Positions 23,600-34,559 of a DNA stretch of 64,000 nucleotides are shown piece after piece (the stretch's first letter is position 1; the number at the start of each line of letters is the position of its first letter). The translations under genes and the position numbers were made by a program. Location of the stretch: NCBI GenBank assembly GCA_009760885.1, contig CM019703.1, positions 15,109,459 to 15,173,458 of the forward strand, written 5' to 3'. Source of the DNA: Achatina immaculata (Eukaryota > Mollusca > Gastropoda > Stylommatophora > Achatinidae). Under the pieces are notes generated by a model that saw only the letters and a program-made list of their open reading frames with translations, did no database searches and was not told where the DNA came from.

Positions 23600-24606
23600 A
23601 GTTACAGATGGATCGAGGAAATAAAGCACAGTCAACTCTACTGAGAGATCGAGGAAATAAAGCTTAGTTAACCCTACCGAGAAATCGAGGAAATAAAGCT
23701 TAGTTAACCCTACTGAGAGATCGAGGAAATAAAGCTTAGTTAACCCTACTGAGAGATCGAGGAAATAAAGCTTAGTTAACCCTACTGAGAGATCGAGGAA
23801 ATAAAGCTTAGTTAACCCTACCGAGAAATTGAGGAAATAAAGCTTAGTTAACCCTACTGAGAGATCGAGGAAATAAAGCTTAGTTAACCCTACCGAGAAA
23901 TCGAGGAAATAAAGCTTAGTTAACCCTACTGAGAGATCGAGGAAATAAAGCTTAGTTAACCCTACTGAGAGATCGAGGAAATAAAGCTTAGTCAACCCTA
24001 CTGAGAGATCGAGGAAATAAAGCTTAGTTAACCCTACTGAGAGATCGAGGAAATAAAGCTTAGTTAACCCTACTGAGAGATCGAGGAAATAAAGCTTAGT
24101 TAACCCTACTGAGAGATCGAGGAAATAAAGCTTAGTTAACCCTACTGAGAGATCGAGGAAATAAAGCTTAGTTAACCCTACTGAGAGATCGAGGAAATAA
24201 AGCTTAGTTAACCCTACTGAGAGATCGAGGAAATAAAGCTTAGTTAACCCTACTGAGAGATCGAGGAAATAAAGCATAGTCAACCCTACTGAGAGATCGA
24301 GGAAATAAAGCTTAGTCAACCCTATTGAGAGATCGAGGAGATAAAGCTTAGTTAACCCTACTGAGAGATCGAGGAAATAAAGCTTAGTTAACCCTACTGA
24401 GAGATCGAGGAAATAAAGCTTAGTTAACCCTACTGAGAGATCGAGGAAATAAAGCTTAGTTAACCCTACTGAGAGATCGAGGAAATAAAGCTTAGTTAAC
24501 CCTACTGAGAGATCGAGGAAATAAAGCACAGTCAACTCTACTGAGAGATCGAGGAAATAAAGCATAGTCAACCCTACCGAGAAATCGAGGAAATAAAGCA
24601 TAGTCG
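23600..24606. repeat. 36-bp minisatellite, about 28 copies, in the GABA receptor intron
   Basis: The unit contains TTAGTTAACCCTACTGAGAG then ATCGAGGAAATAAAGC. It is highly homogeneous in the centre, with variants (ACTCTA, GCATAG) at both ends. Read on the - strand, each unit is TTAAC...CTTT...TTTCCTCGATCTCTCAG, which looks like a branchpoint, pyrimidine tract and 3' splice site. The 356-codon - strand frame with a 12-residue period is an artefact of the unit length. The array ends about 45 bp from the donor site of the exon at 24651-24763. Confidence 0.97.
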
Positions 24607-24650
24607 CGGACGGATCTGGAAAAGAACCTAAAATAAAAACCATCACTCAC

Positions 24651-24763
24651 CTCCAAAACCAGGACGTAACCGTTTGTCATAACCTTCCAACAGAGAATCA
24701 AGCACTTGAGACATGTTGAAAGTTGTCTTTCCATCATTGAGAATGTGGGCCAGTGTGTCGCTG
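24651..24763 (-). CDS. exon of a Cys-loop GABA-A-type receptor subunit
   Basis: An internal exon of a ligand-gated chloride channel subunit, from the start of the extracellular ligand-binding domain. The frame reads [15 protein letters not shown], then [15 protein letters not shown] and KRLRPGFGG. The N-terminal helix followed by YD-R-RP-FGG at the start of beta-strand 1 is the hallmark of GABA-A, RDL and GRD-type subunits. It contains one N-glycosylation sequon (NMS). The exon ends in phase 1 inside the last Gly codon at a strong donor (GTGAGT from 24650), where introns are commonly found in this family. The acceptor is tandem (TTCAGCAG), so 24763 or 24760 may be the first base. The next exons should lie at lower coordinates on the - strand, but I did not find them. 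Either the intron exceeds 24 kb or I missed short exons. Subunit type cannot be fixed from one exon. Confidence 0.85.
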
Positions 24764-24795
24764 CTGAAGAAATAATTTCATATTAGCGATATATG

Positions 24796-24853
24796 GGCAC
24801 TAACACCATATCCCTATGCCTCTAAGGCATGCCAGGATTACCTTTACCTTATA
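24796..24853 (+). repeat. SINE-like 3' end with ACCTTT tail
   Basis: CACTAACACCATATCCCTAT then GCCTCTAAGGCATGCCAGGATTA and ACCTTTACCTT also occurs at 31136-31195 with few changes. A short conserved 3' end with a hexamer tail suggests a SINE family. Confidence 0.55.
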
Positions 24854-25275
24854 CGTGCTTACTGGAATCTAGTTTCTCGGAGAACTTTGCAATAAAAAAA
24901 AAGTGTACAGATATTCAGTTCTTGGACTTCGTCAGTAGAGAGCCAGACAGTCAGACAGAACTGGATATATGTTACTTAAGTACTAACAAATCACTCACAG
25001 CGACACCTTTACCTACAGCCCGGTGATGGCCCTATGATTTGACGAAGCTGTACGGCTATTACCTTTCACCATGCACCAAGTATCGTACGTTCCGAAATAG
25101 CGGTTTTCTCTTTGCAACATTCGGTACTTTATACTTTCTTAAATGTGAAATCAAACATCAGTGGAAGGTAAACGTTCCTGTGAACTTTAGTTTTTTTCCC
25201 CCTTATCTTATTAACGGCGAAATTCAATCTTTACAAAACGTTCACATGCTGAAAAAAACCAACGTCAAAACTGGT
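24854..25275. other. no recognised feature
   Basis: The + strand open frame at 25039-25278 has no domain. This is probably intron of the GABA receptor gene. Confidence 0.4.
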
Positions 25276-25400
25276 TAATTCTCCTCCATGCAAACTGAGC
25301 ATTATTAGCCTATTGGCTAATTATCCTCCAAATGATCTCTCTGGTGGTTTTACACTGTTTTTTTTTTTTTGACAATATAAACCAGTTACAGTAACCGATG
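25276..25400 (-). repeat. dispersed repeat, copy B (pairs with 4720-4865)
   Basis: Reverse complement contains ATCGGTTACTGTAACTGG and AATGCTCAGTTTGCATGGAG, colinear with copy A at 4720-4865. Confidence 0.5.
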
Positions 25401-26329
25401 ACCAACGAAAGTTCCGGTGTTTCTTTTTTTATTAGTTGGTAATTGCCGGTTACGTGGAGCTCACCTCTCACATCAAGAGTGATTTCTAGGTCAGCTAGAT
25501 TCAGTAGGGTCGTATCTGGTTAGTTGTACTAAGCGCTAACTCATCATTTAATAATATTATTATGTTATAGCATTACTTTTTTGCCTATGGTCTGAAGACT
25601 AGAGTTCTGTGCACATGAAAGCCAGGCTGAGAGAACAAAGACGATAGCAGAAAAGTCTGTGGAATCACTCTCCTGAAGCACTAATATCTCCAGGTACAAT
25701 TATCCCCACTGGAGTAGATATCACGGTTTTGCTTTCACGTTCAGCAGTAACCTAGCAGTGGGTTAACATACTGACGATGAAGATATATCACAATTAATAT
25801 TGCACTTGAATTTTTATTCATTTGTTCATTCAGTGCGAAAGTAATACATAACTCTGTGGGTGTGCGTGCGTGCGTGCGTGTGTGTGTGTTTGTGTGTTTC
25901 AGCCGATCAAAGACTTTGTCATGTTCGGTATAATGCCATGACACTAGAGACTGACCTTCGATTAAGTGTGCAGCGTAGTCCTGCACACGCTGCTCAGTCA
26001 CGATATTCTTGAAACTGTCTCTTTATATCATCTTTTGTGATGCCATTTTCCACAACTATTGTATGTAACGAAATTCTGTATTATTCATTATGTTTTTATA
26101 CACGAAAACCACTGATAATACTAAATTAGCTGTCACAAGACAACACGTGGTCTGCACTATCTGCACACACCAGCCCCCAGCCCAGTAAAAAATACTTCAA
26201 TCCCCTCTTTCTGAAGATCACTGGCATCCAGTCTCCAGAATCATGCTCTAGCAGCTCTTCTTAAGTGAGATTTTGCAAGGGAAACGCCTGTCACTTTCTT
26301 AATGCTGTGAAAATAAGTTCGCGTTCCGA
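25401..26329. other. no gene; (TG)n tract
   Basis: Contains a (TG)n/(CGTG)n microsatellite at 25858-25900. A - strand 86-codon frame crossing it is unconvincing. Confidence 0.45.
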
Positions 26330-27201
26330 TTCTATTGCTCCAGACTAGGGGTGTCCAACTGGCGGTTGTTAGGGCCTTTTATTACAGCCTGCTCCAGACT
26401 AGAGGTGTTCAACTGGCGGTTGTTAGGGCCTTTTATTACAGCCTGCTCCAGACTAGGGGTGTTCAACTGGCGGTTGTTAAGGCCTTTTATTACAGCCTGC
26501 TCCAGACTAGAGGTGTTCAACTGGCGGTTGTTAAGGCCTTTTATTACAGCCCGCTCCAGACTAGGGGGGTCCAACTGGCGGTTGTTAGGGCCTTTTATTA
26601 CAGCCTGCTCCAGACTAGAGGTGTTCAACTGGCGGTTGTTAGGGCCATTTATTACAGCCTGCTCCAGACTAGGGGGGTCCAACTGGCAATTGTTAAGGCC
26701 TTTTATTACAGCCTGCTCCAGACTAGGGGGGGTCCAACTGGCAATTGTTAAGGCCTTTATTACAGCCTGCTTCAGACTAGAGGTGTTCAACTGGCGGTTG
26801 TTAGGGCCTTTTATTACAGCCTGCTCCAGACTAGAGGTATTCAACTGGCGGTTGTTAGGGCCCTTTATTACAGCCTGCTCCAGACTAGGGGGGTCCAACT
26901 GGCGGTTGTTAGGGCCTTTTATTACAGCCTGCTCCAGACTAGAGGTGTTCAACTGGCGGTTGTTAGGGCCTTTTATTACAGCCTGCTCCAGACTAGGGGG
27001 GTCCAACTGGCGGTTGTTAGGGCCTTTTATTACAGCCTGCTTCAGACTAGGGGGGTCCAACTGGCGGTTGTTAGGGCCTTTTATTACAGCCCGCTCCAGA
27101 CTAGAGGTGTTCAACTGGCGGTTGTTAGGGCCTTTTATTACAGCCCGCTCCAGACTAGAGGTGTTCAACTGGCGGTTGTTAGGGCCTTTTATTACAGCCC
27201 G
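26330..27201. repeat. 54-bp minisatellite, 16 copies
   Basis: The unit contains GCCTGCTCCAGACTAGAGGT, GTTCAACTGGCGGTTGTTAG and GGCCTTTTATTACA. Two subtypes alternate (AGAGGTGTTCAA and AGGGGGGTCCAA), suggesting higher-order amplification. Because 54 is divisible by three, long frames are open on both strands (315 codons + and 278 codons -). Neither has independent coding evidence. Confidence 0.97.
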
Positions 27202-27676
27202 CGAAGTTATTATGAATGTAATTTATTTGATCAAAATTAAAAACAAAAATGAAAAAACATTTTTAAAACACCCGAAAAAAAAACTACGAGTAATTTAAAA
27301 CAATCAGTTCATCTTTACTTCATAGCTGTCATGTTTTTTACACGTACATTAACAAAAACTGGCTGATTTACATGGAGCCTGTCACTTGATTTCCACGCAT
27401 ACAGATACGGCCACTGAGGCCATCGAGGATGGACACCTCACCTGTAGACGAGTACTCAGACACTAGTTATACTACATCTTTTTGAGCTATATTTCTTTTA
27501 GACGAACACAGAAAAATAACGTACAAGTGAAAAACAATTTATAATGCAGATAATGTTTAAGCGTAGTTTGATGGTCAGAGGAGAAGCACACAGACGAATC
27601 ATTCAGGGGAATATAATTCACGTACAATACATAGTCAATTAGAGGGACATGATGAAATAACTGGACATGCCAGGGT
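27202..27676. other. no recognised feature
   Basis: AT-rich leader, then ordinary unique sequence. A GC-richer patch at 27395-27465 is open on the - strand for about 30 codons but is not recognised. Confidence 0.4.
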
Positions 27677-27768
27677 GTAGACAGACAGACAGACAGTCAG
27701 ACAGACAGACAGGTAAATAGATAGAGAGACAGACAGATAGATAGACACAGACAGGTAAATAGACAGAC

Positions 27769-27861
<93 letters not shown>

Positions 27862-27944
27862 TTAAAAGATTCACACCTATATGTTATGCAATACATAAAC
27901 ATTTGCAAATACGGACACACAGGCAAACACACATGCATACACAT

Positions 27945-27977
<33 letters not shown>

Positions 27978-27990
27978 CATATCAGTTATA
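27677..27990. repeat. (ACAG)n/(TAGA)n and (CA)n(TA)n microsatellites
   Basis: CAGA repeats grade into a long TAGA run (27770-27860). A CA/TA compound tract follows at 27935-27977. The tyrosine- and isoleucine-rich - strand frames are artefacts of the repeat. Confidence 0.97.
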
Positions 27991-28998
27991 CATACATACA
28001 TACGTTCATTTATGTACTTACCTAACACTTAACAACGCCGCGCACAAACTCCACATATGAACCATAATGAATATGTCACCACAAACACGTGTTTCAAATA
28101 TCTAAAGTTATTCACATCTTAATTTACTGACAAACAACACAAAAAAAAACCCCACTACTTGGTAAAAAATGTCGGAAAAATGCAACACTCCACAAATGCG
28201 ATTTACTTTATTCAAAATAAATAAATGCACTAAACTCTGTCTTGACGTCTTTTTTTTTCTTCTTACATTTAAATAATCACATAATTTTCAAATTTTAGGT
28301 ATTGTAAGCTGTTCAATTTGTTGTATCCTGGACTTATCGTGCAGACAGACAGAATATAAATCTCTAAAAACCCGAGTTAAAATGATCTTGATCGATTGAG
28401 CTAGACTCTCCGCAAGTGCTTCTAAGCATCGTCAAGTATGAAACACAACTGTGTTAAAGTTACCGAGGTTAAACAAAAAAAAAATTCAAAACCTAAAAAC
28501 TTGGTACTTGTGTACATTTCTTGACAGAACTTTAAAAACTATACTGCATCTTCTTTCTCGTCCGCAATGGCGCCGAAGACTGCATGGGAGGTTTTTTTCT
28601 TCTTTTTTTAATGCGAAATTCGAAAAAATGCAAAAGAGCTTTAGCAAAATAGTCTTTTATAGAAAAAAAAAAACAAATTTTAAAGTGAATTTGAAGCGGA
28701 GGAAGCCAGACAAGGCTAAGGAAAATAAGGTTTCTTTCCTCCACGAAGAGGCGGTTTTTATGATACTCTTGCTTCAATCAGTGAGATGTCCAATGTGGCA
28801 ACACTCGGAACTTGTCCAGGTTACAGACCCCCAGCTCGGCCGTCTTCACAGAAGTTCACTTTTTTTTGTTTGTTGCTGTATCAGAAAACGAGTCTCGATT
28901 GTAGCTTCTTGAAATCCCATGATACGCGTAAGTACGGTAGTCCGAAGTTAACAAGTTTTGTCAAAATCTGCAAATGTTGCTGGTCTTCCCATTGTTTT
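27991..28998. other. no supported gene
   Basis: AT-rich with several A runs. 28740-28920 is GC-richer and open on the + strand as part of a 153-codon frame (28451-28912), but the frame runs through A-rich DNA and has no domain. Confidence 0.4.
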
Positions 28999-29103
<105 letters not shown>

Positions 29104-30238
29104 GCCTCTGACCCCTCGTGGAGCATAGGCCGCCAACAAGAGCTCGCCAGGCAGTTCGGTCCTGGGCCACTCTTTCCAACTGTCTCCATGTCTGGTTCAT
29201 TATTTTGATGTCCGTGTCCAGACTTCGGCGCCAGGAGTTCCTTGGTCTCCCTCTCCTCCTTTTACCCTGTGGGTTCCATGTTAGGGCTTGCCTTGTAGTG
29301 CTGGATGTGGATTTCCGTAGGGTGTGTCCGATCCATCCCCATCTTCTTCGTAGGATGTCGTCTTCCACTGGTTGCTGGCCTGTTCGCCGCTGCAGTTCTT
29401 AGTTACTTATGGTATCTGGCCATCGTATTTGTAGAATCCTTCTAAGGCATGTGTTAATAAATGTCTGGATTCGTTTCATGATCGTAACAGTAGTTCTCCA
29501 AGTTTCTGAACCGTATAGCAGAATGGGCTTTATCATGGTGTTAAATACTCTGATCTTCAATTTAATTGACAAGGCTGAAGTTCCCCATATTTTCTTCATC
29601 TGATGGAATTTTACTCTTGCCTTGCCCATTCTTGCTTTTACGTCAGCTTCTGTTCCTCCCTGCTTGGCTATCACACTTCCCAGATAAGTAAACTTATCAA
29701 CCTCTTCCAATTCCTCTCCTTCCAATATAATAGGCATTTCGTTGACCTCATTTACTCTAAGAACTTTACTCTTGCCCTTGTGGATGGTAAGGCCTAATCT
29801 TGAGGAATTCTCTGCCACTAATATGGTTTTCTCTTGCATCTGTTGCTTAGTCTGGGAGAGAAGTGCCAGGTCGTCAGCAAAGTCTAGGTCGTCAAGTTGA
29901 GTCCAGAGCGTCCACTGAATACCATTTCTCCTATTTTCTGTTGATTTTCTCATAATCCAGTCTATGGCCAGGATAAATAGAAATGGTGACAGTAGGCATC
30001 CCTGTCTCACTCCGGTGTTAACTTGAAAGGCATCTGTTAGTTGTTGTCCATGGATTACCCTACATGTCATCCCTTCATAGGAGTTTTTAATGATGGTGGT
30101 AATCTTCTCCGGTACTCCGTATGTCTCAACAACTTCCATAGTGTCTGTCTGTCGACGCTGTCGAAAGCCTTCTCATAGTCAATAAAATTGACATAGAGAG
30201 GTGAGTTCCACTCCAGTGATTGTTCTACGATTATTTTA
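29104..30238 (-). pseudogene. 5'-truncated RTE-like LINE: reverse transcriptase and C-terminus
   Basis: Reverse transcriptase of an RTE-like non-LTR retrotransposon, read leftward. It begins within the palm (VNFIDYEKAFDSVDRQTLW). A 1-bp loss near 30118 then shifts the frame. The next frame carries VNTGVRQGCLLSPFLF, the catalytic box DLDFADDLALLS (usual form F/YADD), and the thumb with VFNTMIKPILLYGSETW. A TAA at 29399-29401 interrupts what should be ISN-ELQRRTGQ; the same frame resumes with RRRWGWIGHTLRK and GKRRRGRPRNSWRRS, ending near 29096. Two lesions plus the missing endonuclease make it dead. ATTGTTTTACTA (28991-29002) and ATTATTTTACTA (30230-30241) flank it and may be the target-site duplication (11 of 12). 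Confidence 0.93.
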
Positions 30239-30324
30239 CTAGATTTGTGTTATTTCTGACTGCAAGCCACTGAAGTTCTATTGACTCTTTGTTTTTTTTT
30301 AAAATTTTATGTGTTTTAAAATAT

Positions 30325-30491
30325 TAAAAGTTTAGAAATCTTTGATGAAGAGTTTCTAATATTAAATCACTTTTACCCTTACATGATCATGAGAGAACAA
30401 CTAACAGATATTCTTTTAGGATAAGTTGCAAATGCTAGGCAGACATATAAAAGACAGACAGACAGACAGACAGACAGGCAGGCAGACAGAC

Positions 30492-30564
<73 letters not shown>

Positions 30565-30620
30565 GATAGATAGATAGATAGATAGATAGATATATAGATA
30601 GATAGATAGATAGATAGACA
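30325..30620 (-). repeat. dispersed repeat with (TAGA)n/(CAGA)n, copy 1
   Basis: Unique sequence at 30325-30450 (TTTAGAAATCTTTGATGAAG, ACATGATCATGAGAGAACAA, AATGCTAGGCAGACATATAA), followed by CAGA and TAGA repeats. It is the reverse complement of 37460-37735. The microsatellite sits at the same position relative to the unique part in both copies. Confidence 0.8.
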
Positions 30621-31135
30621 GAATAAAAAACGCATATATTATACAATTGGGTTATCGTACTTCTGACCTTTGAAGACCCAAACGGTTCAGTTTTCTTACG
30701 ATACTATGGAAGTCCAGTTCTGAAGTCCAATGTTAACAAATATTTTTTGTGTGAATCTTAACTGTTCACTGCGTGAAAGCACCCAATATTCTTTCCTCCA
30801 TAGTCACTTTATTGTGATGAATTACTTTTTCCTTATACGCCGCTGGCTGATTGACACTGTCATATTTCACTGACTGATAGAGACTACCATAAGTCATGAT
30901 ACATATGAATAATATGACTGTGTGTACAGATAGTCCCTGTTGTCCGATGAGGTTTCGTTTTGGCAGCCTCGTGCCGTTTAAAGGGAAATGCATGTAAAGC
31001 GAACTTCATAAGGATGAATATACAATGAGAATACGAATATAGTGTCAGTAGACAAGCATGTTTAAAAATATATAAACAATGTAGAACGGTCCTATAATTT
31101 GTACACAGACTTTAAAATAAGGAAAATGTGGGCTC
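30621..31135. other. no recognised feature
   Basis: Unique AT-rich sequence without a recognisable frame. Confidence 0.45.
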
Positions 31136-31195
31136 CAACACCATGTCCTTATGTGCCTCTAAGGCATGACAGGATTACCTTTACCTTTACCTTTA
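31136..31195 (+). repeat. SINE-like 3' end with (ACCTTT)n tail, second copy
   Basis: Same family as 24796-24853 (GCCTCTAAGGCATGACAGGATTA then ACCTTT x3). Confidence 0.6.
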
Positions 31196-31215
31196 AAATA
31201 AGTAGTTTTATATTC

Positions 31216-31330
31216 AGGGAGAGCCGCGTTAGCGCAGTGGATTAGTTGTTTGCTCAACGACCAGGCGAACCGGTTTTGAGTTCCACTCACCACAATTAGC
31301 AAAGGTAAAATAACAAACTCCCAGAGTTCA
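31216..31330 (+). mobile_element. tRNA-derived SINE head
   Basis: TAGCGCAGTGG at 31230-31240 matches the A box of an internal RNA polymerase III promoter, and GGTTTTGAGTTCC at 31272-31284 is a degenerate B box at a suitable distance. The segment can be arranged like a tRNA (an anticodon-type stem GTTG...CAAC lies between them). It stands directly after another SINE-like tail. No intact tRNA gene: the B box has an extra base and the acceptor stem does not pair. Confidence 0.55.
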
Positions 31331-31904
31331 CACCCCACCCCCCCCCCACCCCCCGCCAAAAAAAAAACCCCAAAAAGGGCACCAAGACTAACTCTTTAGT
31401 AAGTAAAAGGAATGGCGCCGCTAGCTACAGAGTTCGTGCTGATGGCGACACTAGTCGGCAGCTTCTGGTCAACTGCTTACTAGGCAGCAGAGCACTTATT
31501 GTTTGACCATTAATCATACTATAGTTTTATAAATACGTTTTCGGCGCCTGAACCGTGATTCCAAGGACATGAATGCCGTGGGTATATTCCCCCTGACGTC
31601 GCCCTCCAGCCAAACAAACTGTAAAATTGACAGTAGCTTCATATATCGAGAAAACATCGTTTCAGAGAAAGCGCGGCCTTACACCATGTACATGGCAGTC
31701 AGTAGAAGAAAGAAAAGGATTGTATCAAAGGATGTGCAACGAAGGAGTTGGAACTAACATGCAATATGGAAGGTATAATCACTAGATACATTTATTGAAA
31801 AATACTTGAAAATAATACATGAAATAGGTAAGGGATAAAGGTGATTTACAATAGAATGTAACACACGAACAGTGACAGTTATTTAAACAATAGTAATCAT
31901 AGCA
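31331..31904. other. no supported gene; poly-C run
   Basis: A C-rich homopolymer lies at 31330-31355. The + strand 62-codon frame at 31569-31757 is unrecognised. Confidence 0.4.
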
Positions 31905-32345
31905 TTAACGATACCCCTAACCCTAATTCTAAACATAACTCAAAACTGTAACCCTAACCCTAATTCTAAACCTCACTTAAACCGTAACCTTAACTCTAAC
32001 TCTAATCTTAACAAACCGTAACCCTAATTCTAAACCTAACTCAAACCATAACCCTAAACCTAATTCTAAACCTAACTCAAACCGTATCTCTAACCCTAAT
32101 TCTAAACCTCGCTAAAACCATAATCTTAAACCTAATTCTAAATCTAACTCAAATCGTAACCCTAACCATAATTCTAAACCTATCTCAAACTATAACCCTA
32201 ACCCTAATTCTAAGCCTAACTTAAACCATAACCCTAACCCTAATTCTAAACTTCGCTCAAACCATAACCCTAATTCTAAACCTCGCTCAAACCATAACCC
32301 TAACTGTAACTCTAATCCTAACTCAAACTGTATTTCTAATACTGA
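31905..32345. repeat. degenerate telomere-like (CCCTAA)n array
   Basis: About 440 bp made of CCCTAA and its variants (ATTCTAAACCT, AACTCAAACCGT, AACCCTAACCCT), with a loose higher-order period of about 35 bp. CCCTAA is the complement of the animal telomere hexamer TTAGGG. Every unit is mutated, so this is an old interstitial array or a satellite built from telomeric hexamers. Confidence 0.85.
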
Positions 32346-32429
32346 TTGTCACTACAACAATATTCGTGACAATATTGAAATTCACCTCTGTTCGACATGT
32401 CACTTCTTCGAAATGTCGGCTCTCCTTCG

Positions 32430-32540
32430 ATATAGAACACATATGACTTCCCTATAAGGGAAAAAACATGACTTCCCTATGGGGAAATATTTGACTTCCG
32501 TATGTGGGAAACATATGACTCCCAAAAGGGAGAAAAACTG
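32430..32540. repeat. short tandem of TGACTTCCCTATNNGGGAAA
   Basis: Four imperfect copies of about 28-30 bp, each holding a small palindrome such as TTCCCTATAAGGGAA. They follow the telomere-like array. Confidence 0.75.
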
Positions 32541-32835
32541 AATATTACATGAAACTGTGTTCTACATAGAGAGTCTTTAAAGCAGAGTCGTCTTAGTCGC
32601 AACTCTTCCAGGTCATTAAGTTTTTTTTTTCCTTTACCTTCTTCTTATTCTCCTTTTAAAAAATGAAAATAAATGAGTAAATACAAAATTGTAGTTTTTT
32701 TGCATTCAGTTATGCCCTGCACGTTTAAGAGACGAGATCTGCGGTATGGTTCCTCTGACATACGAAAACGTCAGATTGTCTCTTTTGATCATCGTCTCCC
32801 GTTTCTATTCTACTATGAATCTTAATGAGGGAATT

Positions 32836-33055
32836 CCTCTTTCTCTCCTCTCTCTCCCTTTCTCCTTCTCCTCTCTCTCTCTTCTATCTCTCCTCTCTCT
32901 CTCTCTTCTATCTCTCTCCTCTCCTCTCTCTCTCTCCTGTCTTTCCTTTCTCTCTTCTCTCTCACCTCTCTCTTTCTCCTCTCTCTCTCTCCTTCTCCTC
33001 TTTCTTCTCTGTCTCTCTCTCCTCTGTCTCTCTCCTCTGTCTCTCCCTACTCCCA
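32836..33055. repeat. polypyrimidine (TC)-rich tract
   Basis: About 220 bp of almost pure T and C on the + strand (TCTC with CTTC and CTCC variants). The open frames in three registers are artefacts. Confidence 0.95.
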
Positions 33056-34559
33056 CAAACTCTCATAATTTTGCACTAAAAGGGTCAACCACAATATCAC
33101 GATTATCATAATCCCACGGCTGTCACAATTGTCACGACTGGTACGTGCAACTGAATTTCACGTTCTTAATATTCTAAAGGGACGAGGGAAAAATAAGTTT
33201 CAGATTTTTTTCTAATGTAACATTGCCAGGGAGACTGCACAGAACACGTGGGGCGGTAAAGACAGGCTCTTTGATTGACAGAGTTCGTAGTCGGAGTATT
33301 AAACAAATATCCTCTGATGTCTTTTCACCTTAGATCAAACATTCATACCCATGGCTACTGTTGATTAGATGTCCTTGACAGACAGACAGACAGGCAGGCA
33401 AGCAGGCAGACAGACAGACAGACAGACAGACAGATAAAGTAAAGAAGAAATCTGATTGGTTTGTCAGTCTCTTTGACTAGTAACCGCTTGTCCACGATTA
33501 GTGAAATTACTAACAGAACTTTAGCTCTGCTAGAGTCTGCAAGTTAGCGGTTTACAACCAAGCTAGTGAGAAGTACAAGTTGTAAAGAAAAGATTAGAAT
33601 TGTAATACAACAAGAACATCTCTTTCAATCAGAATATTATCATCTTTCAGATGTCCTTTCAGTGTGTTAAGTTTTGATTTCTAAAGTTAAATGAAAGTAA
33701 CAAATGAATCTTCTAGAATCTAGATTAAATGCTGTACCAAATCCTCCTCAGGATGTCTAAATTTGCGGTCAAGGTGTAAGATATTCTGAGTGGAAGATCT
33801 AAACTCCACATCGTGTAATGGCAGAAAGATGAAATCATTTTAAAAGAGAACGTGTACTTAGAACAATCAACTGATGAAATTCTGTTTTCGTTTTACGGCC
33901 TTTGATTGAAGATTCTCTTAATACAGAGCCCATTTTTTTCTCTTCATTTTATTTATATTAAACAAATTGTTTGTAAAATTAGAGTAAACGTCAGGCAGTA
34001 AAAGAATCAGAAAACTGCGTTTTAATAAAACTATTAGAATTTTGAGTGACTGAAAAAAAAACCCCACCAAAAAGCACTTTACTCTGTCACTCCAGAGCGA
34101 CACTTTGTTAATGCCAGTGTTTTCATTCACTTGTCAGGCAACTAGACCACAGCTTTTCAAGTACTTGTATGATCTTCCTGTAACTGCGAGCTGTTGTTCT
34201 TTGCAGTCGATGCTGTAGAGATGTTGACGTACAGCATCGTATCGGCGTGGGAGCGGGTTATAGTGGCTACTTTTTCAGAATAGGAGTACAGCTAAAAAGC
34301 AGGGAGTGTGCATTGCTTCTTTAGTAGACTCCACCACCATGAGGACTATGGCGATCCCTGTCCCCGTTAGCCAGGCTATGCCTCTTACTGGGGGTACCCG
34401 GAGTGGTGGGACAGGGTCTTGGTCAGCTATAGATCGCTAACCCTGACCCTGGCATATGAACTATGGGTTGCTGATTAACTTATCGGGCGTCTTCCAGTGT
34501 AGGTGAGAAACGAAGTAAATAATTTGAGAGCCGGTGGGAGAAGAACACTCCCACCACAT
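33056..34559. other. no gene; (CAGA)n and a GC-richer repeat-like block
   Basis: (CAGACAGG)n and (CAGA)n lie at 33379-33434. 34320-34520 is GC-richer; GAGGACTATGGCGATCCCTG at 34339-34358 resembles GAGGACCACGGTGATCCCTA at 36492-36511, hinting at a shared old element. No coding frame is supported. Confidence 0.35.

Noticed and set aside
23576..24646. 356-codon - strand ORF with a 12-residue repeat (TKLYFLDLSVGL)
   Set aside because: Produced by a 36-bp DNA repeat, divisible by three. It overlaps the intron of the GABA receptor gene and has no promoter or independent coding signal.
26332..27298. Long repeat-protein ORFs on both strands
   Set aside because: A 54-bp minisatellite keeps several frames open at once; unique flanks add no domain.
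27635..28028. Tyr/Leu/Ser/Ile-rich - strand ORFs
   Set aside because: Translation of the (TAGA)n microsatellite; the same applies at 28786-29208, 30416-30646 and 37413-37675.
31216..31330. Functional tRNA gene
   Set aside because: The A box is good but the B box is altered and no acceptor stem pairs, so it is scored as a SINE head.
32746..33111. Ser/Leu-rich and Arg/Glu-rich ORFs on both strands
   Set aside because: Translation of a (TC)n tract.
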